This document shows, piece by piece, positions 5,069-8,393 of a DNA stretch of 8,393 bases. Position 1 is the first letter of the stretch; every line of letters starts with the position of its first letter. The stretch comes from Pseudomonadota bacterium (lineage in GTDB: Bacteria > Pseudomonadota > Gammaproteobacteria > Burkholderiales > Burkholderiaceae_C): NCBI GenBank assembly GCA_023390985.1, contig JAEWBU010000161.1:1-8393 (forward strand), read 5' to 3'. The position numbers and the translations under genes are program-made. The notes under the pieces are model-generated. The model saw only the letters and a list, made by a program, of their open reading frames with translations. It was not told where the DNA came from and did not search any database.

Positions 5069-5740
5069 GTGCAGCCGACCACCACCAGCGTCATCGTCCA
5101 CGAGCTCACGCAGGCCATCGCCGGCCATCGCCTGCAGCCGGGCACCAAGCTGGCCGAGCAGAAGCTGGCCGACCACTTCGGCGTGTCGCGCACCCTGGTG
5201 CGCCAGGCCCTGCACCAGCTGGCGCAGAACCGCCTGGTGACGCTGGAGCCCGCGCGCGGCGCCTTCGTGGCCGCGCCGACGGTGGACGAGGCGCGCCAGG
5301 TGTTCGCCGTGCGCCGCATGCTGGAAGCCGGCATGGCGCGCGCCTTCGCCCGCGAGGCCACGCCGGCGCGCATCCGTGCGCTGCGCGAGCACGTCGCGGC
5401 CGAGAAGGCCGCCGTCGACGCGCAGGACACGGCCAGTGGCGTGGAGCTGCTGGGCGACTTCCACGTGCGCATGGCCGAGCTGATGGACAACGAGGTGCTG
5501 GCGCAGATCCTGCGTGACCTGATCTCGCGCAGCTCGCTCGTCACGCTCATGTACCAGCGCGCCGGCGCCGCCCTCCACTCGCAGCAGGAGCATGTCGAGA
5601 TCGTCCGGGCGCTGGCCGCGCGCGATGCCGACAAGGCCGTGAAGCTGATGGAGGACCACCTCGCCAACGTCGAGGCCAGCCTGGCCTTCGACCGGCCGCC
5701 GCCCACCCACGACATCGCCCAGGCCCTGGCCGCGGCCTGA
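5069..5740 (+). CDS. GntR family transcriptional regulator, FCD (FadR) subfamily, likely purine-catabolism regulator
   Basis: The 223-residue product has an N-terminal winged helix-turn-helix, with LAEQKLADHFGVSRTLVRQA (28-47) as the recognition region and a wing ending PARGAFVAA (61-69). A helical FCD ligand-binding domain follows (about 74-205). Histidines H132, H175 and H197 match the metal-ligand positions of FCD domains. The usual Asp four residues before the first histidine is Leu here; D130 is nearby. The frame is open to a GTG at 5030, but that lies within the palindrome and upstream of the predicted transcript start, so the GTG at 5069 is preferred; it has no Shine-Dalgarno sequence. 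The gene leads an operon with puuE (24-bp gap) and the UraD-AllC fusion and is divergent from uraH, so it most likely controls this pathway in response to a pathway intermediate. The effector cannot be read from the sequence. Confidence 0.9.
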   Translation: MQPTTTSVIVHELTQAIAGHRLQPGTKLAEQKLADHFGVSRTLVRQALHQLAQNRLVTLEPARGAFVAAPTVDEARQVFAVRRMLEAGMARAFAREATPARIRALREHVAAEKAAVDAQDTASGVELLGDFHVRMAELMDNEVLAQILRDLISRSSLVTLMYQRAGAALHSQQEHVEIVRALAARDADKAVKLMEDHLANVEASLAFDRPPPTHDIAQALAAA

Positions 5741-5764
5741 GCGCGACGGAAAGGATCCGCCACC

Positions 5765-6754
5765 GTGCCCGCCATCTACGACAGCGCCCATCCCAGCTAC
5801 CCGCGCGACCTGGCCGGCTACGGCCGCGACACGCCGCATCCGCAGTGGCCGGGCAAGGCCCGCATCGCGGTGCAGTTCGTCCTGAACTACGAGGAAGGCG
5901 GCGAGAACGCCGTGCTGCACGGCGATCCGGGCTCCGAGCAGTTCCTCTCGGAGATGTTCAACCCGCCCAGCTTCCCGGCGCGGCACCTGAGCATGGAAGG
6001 CGTCTACGAGTACGGATCGCGCGCGGGCGTCTGGCGCATCCTGCGCGAGTTCGAGCGCCGGCGCCTGCCGCTCACGGTGTTCGGCGTGGGCATGGCGCTG
6101 CAGCGGTATCCCGACGTCGCGAAGGCGTTCGTCGAACTCGGCCACGAGATCGCCAGCCACGGCTGGCGCTGGATCCACTACCAGGACGTGGACAAGGCGA
6201 CGGAGCGCGAGCACATGCGGCTGGCCATCCGCGCCCTGGAGCAGCTGACCGGCGAGCGCCACGGCTCGCCCGGCGCGATCCACGGCGCCGGCTGGTACAC
6301 CGGGCGCGACAGCCCCAACACGCGCAAGCTGGTGGTGGACGACGGCGGCTTCGAGTACGACAGCGACTACTACGGCGACGACCTGCCGTTCTGGATGAAG
6401 GTGCGCCGCTCCGACAACATCGTGGTGCCGCACCTCGTCGTGCCCTACACGCTGGACTGCAACGACATGCGGTTCTCGCTGCCGCAGGGCTATTCGCAGG
6501 CCGAGGACTTCTACACCTACCTGCGCGACACCTTCGACGCGCTGTACGCCGAAGGCGACCCGGCCGGCCTGGACCGGCCCAAGATGATGAGCGTCGGCAT
6601 GCACTGCCGCCTGCTCGGGCGGCCCGGGCGCATCGTCGCGCTGCAGAAATTCCTGGACCACGTGGAGCGCCACGACCACGTGTGGGTGTGCCGCCGCATC
6701 GACCTGGCGCGCCACTGGAAACTGATCCATCCCTATCCGGCCGGAAGACCATGA
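5765..6754 (+). CDS. puuE: Allantoinase PuuE (polysaccharide deacetylase-like, metal-independent type)
   Basis: PuuE opens the hydantoin ring of S-allantoin to give allantoate in the cytoplasm. The 329-residue product matches the PuuE branch of the polysaccharide deacetylase fold, not the metal-dependent amidohydrolase AllB. Family blocks include QFVLNYEEGGENAVLHGD (37-54), the motif GHEIASHGWRWIHYQ (126-140), GWYTGRDSPNTRKLVVDDGG (176-195), YDSDYYGDDLPFW (198-210) and GMHCRLLGRPGR (278-289). The length is normal and there is no signal peptide. The GTG start at 5765 is supported by GGAAAGGA at 5748-5755 about nine bases upstream and by the typical N-terminus (YPRDLAGYGRDTPHPQWPG, residues 12-30). 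The gene follows the regulator by 24 bp and its TGA overlaps the ATG of the next gene as ATGA, so expression of the last two is probably coupled. The symbol is also used for an unrelated E. coli putrescine-pathway aminotransferase. Confidence 0.96.
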   Translation: MPAIYDSAHPSYPRDLAGYGRDTPHPQWPGKARIAVQFVLNYEEGGENAVLHGDPGSEQFLSEMFNPPSFPARHLSMEGVYEYGSRAGVWRILREFERRRLPLTVFGVGMALQRYPDVAKAFVELGHEIASHGWRWIHYQDVDKATEREHMRLAIRALEQLTGERHGSPGAIHGAGWYTGRDSPNTRKLVVDDGGFEYDSDYYGDDLPFWMKVRRSDNIVVPHLVVPYTLDCNDMRFSLPQGYSQAEDFYTYLRDTFDALYAEGDPAGLDRPKMMSVGMHCRLLGRPGRIVALQKFLDHVERHDHVWVCRRIDLARHWKLIHPYPAGRP

Positions 6755-8393
6755 CCCTCACCCTCGACCAACTGAACGCGCCGGACGCGCGGGCCTCGGC
6801 GGCCCTGCTCGACGGCATCTACGAACATTCGCCCTGGATCCCGATCGAGGCGCTGGCGCATCGCCCGTTCCGTTCGCTCGCGCACCTCAAGCACGCGCTG
6901 GCCACGGTGGTGGAGGACGCAGGCGTGGACCGCCAGCTGGCCCTGCTGCGCGCCCACCCCGAGCTGGCCGGCAAGGCGATGGTGAGCAAGACCCTCACCC
7001 CCGAATCGACGAACGAGCAGGGCAAGGCGGGCCTCACCGACTGCACGCCCGCGGAGTTCGAGAAGATCCAGCGCCTCAATGCCGAATACAACGCGAAGTT
7101 CGGCTTCCCCTTCATCCTGGCGGTGCGCGGGCCGCGCGGCAACGGACTCACGCGCGCGGAGATCATCGACACCTTCGAGCGCCGTGTCGGCAACCCGGTG
7201 GACTTCGAGCGCGAGGAAGCGCTGCGCAACGTGCACCGCATCGCCGAGATCCGGCTCAACGACAAGTTCGGCGTCGCGCCCACGCAGGGTGAACGGGTCT
7301 GGGACCAGCTGGAGGAGCTGTCGCGCTTCAGCGATCCGGGCTTCAAGGAAAAGGGCCAGCTCACCGTCACCTACCTCACCGACGCGCACCGCTCGGCGTC
7401 CGCGCGCATCCAGCAGGACATGAAGGAGGCGGGCTTCGATGAAGTGACGGTCGATGCGGTGGGCAACGTGGTCGGCGTCTATCACGGCGAGTCGCCGCAA
7501 GCGAAGCGCCTGCTGACCGGCTCCCACTTCGACACCGTTCGCAACGGCGGCAAGTACGACGGCCGGCTGGGCATCTACGTGCCGATGGCCTGCGTGCGTG
7601 CGCTGGCGAAGGCCAGGCGCCGCCTGCCGTTCGGACTGGAAGTGATCGCGTTCTCCGAAGAGGAAGGCCAGCGCTACAAGGCGACCTTCCTCGGCTCGGG
7701 CGCGCTGATCGGCGCATTCGATCCCGCCTGGCTGGACCAGAAGGATGCGGACGGCATCACCATGCGCGAGGCGATGCACCACTCGGGACTGCCCGGCACG
7801 ATCGAGGCCATCGCGGCGCTCAAGCGCGATCCTTCGCGCTATCTCGGGTTCGTCGAAGTCCACATCGAGCAAGGCCCGGTCCTCAACGAATCGCACCTGC
7901 CGCTGGGCGTGATCACGTCCATCAACGGCGGCGTGCGCTACCTGTGCGAAGTGATCGGCATGGCCAGCCACGCCGGCACCACGCCGATGAACCGGCGGCG
8001 GGACGCCGCACTGGGCGTGGCGGAGCTGGCCCTCTTCATCGAGCAGCGCGCCACGCGCGACGGCGACTCGGTGGGCACCATCGGCATCCTCAACGTACCG
8101 GGCGGCTCCACCAACGTGGTGCCGGGCCGCTGCCAGTTCACGCTGGACCTGCGCGCGCCCAACGACAAGCAGCGCGACGCCATGGTGGACGACGTGCTCG
8201 CGCAGCTGAAGGCGATCTGCGACCGCCGCGGCCTGCGCTTCACCTGCGAGCTCACGATGCGCGCCGCCGCCGCGCCCAGCCATCCGCAGTGGCAGGCGCG
8301 CTGGGAACGCGCGGTCGAATCCCTGGGCGTGCCGCTCTTCCCCATGCCCAGCGGCGCGGGCCACGACGCGATGAAGCTGCACGAGGTCATGCC
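6751..8393 (+). CDS. uraD: Fused OHCU decarboxylase - allantoate amidohydrolase, cut by right edge
   Basis: One uninterrupted frame of 547 codons joins two enzymes. Residues 1 to about 168 are an OHCU decarboxylase (UraD): IYEHSPWI (23-30), the active-site block AHPELAG with H69, STNEQGKAGL with E89, and FGFPFILAVRG (117-127). It converts OHCU to S-allantoin. From about 177 onward the protein is an M20-family allantoate amidohydrolase (AllC-like) that releases ammonia and CO2 from allantoate. Its two-metal site is visible: GSHFDTV with H259, GGKYDG with D270, FSEEEG with E304 (general base) and E305, VEVHIEQGP with H371, and GAGHDAM with H538. Other blocks are ASHAGTTPMNRRRDAA and GGSTNVVPGRCQFTLDLRAP. 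About 40-50 C-terminal residues are expected beyond the window. The ATG overlaps the puuE stop (ATGA). There is no stop or frameshift at the domain junction, so the fusion is real in this sequence. Ureidoglycolate-forming steps after this are not visible. Confidence 0.95.
   Translation, partial: MTLTLDQLNAPDARASAALLDGIYEHSPWIPIEALAHRPFRSLAHLKHALATVVEDAGVDRQLALLRAHPELAGKAMVSKTLTPESTNEQGKAGLTDCTPAEFEKIQRLNAEYNAKFGFPFILAVRGPRGNGLTRAEIIDTFERRVGNPVDFEREEALRNVHRIAEIRLNDKFGVAPTQGERVWDQLEELSRFSDPGFKEKGQLTVTYLTDAHRSASARIQQDMKEAGFDEVTVDAVGNVVGVYHGESPQAKRLLTGSHFDTVRNGGKYDGRLGIYVPMACVRALAKARRRLPFGLEVIAFSEEEGQRYKATFLGSGALIGAFDPAWLDQKDADGITMREAMHHSGLPGTIEAIAALKRDPSRYLGFVEVHIEQGPVLNESHLPLGVITSINGGVRYLCEVIGMASHAGTTPMNRRRDAALGVAELALFIEQRATRDGDSVGTIGILNVPGGSTNVVPGRCQFTLDLRAPNDKQRDAMVDDVLAQLKAICDRRGLRFTCELTMRAAAAPSHPQWQARWERAVESLGVPLFPMPSGAGHDAMKLHEVM

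Noticed and set aside
3928..5775. A 615-codon open frame on the minus strand
   Set aside because: It runs through two genes on the opposite strand, a 90-bp repeat and uraH in another frame. Its sequence is low-complexity (A/R/S-rich) with no domain. Long shadow frames are common at this GC content.
4994..6730. A 578-codon open frame on the minus strand antisense to gntR and puuE
   Set aside because: Its V/H/R/A-rich composition is typical of antisense frames of GC-rich genes. Well-conserved genes occupy the plus strand throughout.
6733..8382. A 549-codon open frame on the minus strand antisense to the uraD fusion
   Set aside because: It is a shadow of the strongly conserved plus-strand protein and shows no recognisable motif.

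Overview
The window is a dense, very GC-rich piece of a bacterial chromosome. Strong G/C third-position bias, a Bug/TctC-type periplasmic binding protein, a cytochrome-c urate hydroxylase and short palindromic intergenic repeats together suggest a betaproteobacterium of the Burkholderiales, probably near Comamonadaceae. That placement is inference from gene content, since no rRNA or other marker gene is present. Genes are packed tightly: the longest non-coding stretch is 154 bp (3870-4023), and I see no tRNA, rRNA, CRISPR array, transposase or phage gene.

Layout. Left block (1-1721): on the minus strand, a YjbQ-family gene (253-669) is translationally coupled by an ATGA overlap to the start of a type-2 glycerate kinase that runs off the left edge. 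A divergent Bug/TctC solute-binding protein lies at 747-1721. Middle block (1832-3869): a minus-strand pair, xdhC then puuD (membrane urate hydroxylase with a C-terminal cytochrome c). A divergent proline-rich lipoprotein with a TonB-C-like domain follows (4024-4542). Right block (4650-8393): uraH on the minus strand is divergent from a plus-strand operon of a GntR/FCD regulator, puuE (allantoinase) and a fused OHCU decarboxylase-allantoate amidohydrolase cut by the right edge. A perfect 14-bp palindrome sits between uraH and the regulator.

Together the genes encode essentially the whole route from urate to ureidoglycolate: PuuD (urate to 5-hydroxyisourate), UraH (to OHCU), the UraD domain (to S-allantoin), PuuE (to allantoate) and the AllC-like domain (to ureidoglycine/ureidoglycolate with release of ammonia). 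XdhC, the maturation factor for xanthine dehydrogenase, links this to hypoxanthine/xanthine oxidation upstream. Glycerate kinase could drain glyoxylate-derived glycerate at the bottom, although that link is an inference from proximity.

Two 90-bp elements with 34-bp inverted arms (1735-1824 and 4551-4640) fill both convergent gene junctions. They are copies of one family in opposite orientation, and their hairpin stems show compensatory base changes. The points most worth a second look are this repeat pair, the OHCU decarboxylase-allantoate amidohydrolase fusion that joins non-consecutive steps, and the regulator promoter, which appears to give a leaderless mRNA starting at or next to a GTG codon, with the palindrome over its -35 region. 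Most genes belong to known families. I did not find an obviously new multi-gene system.
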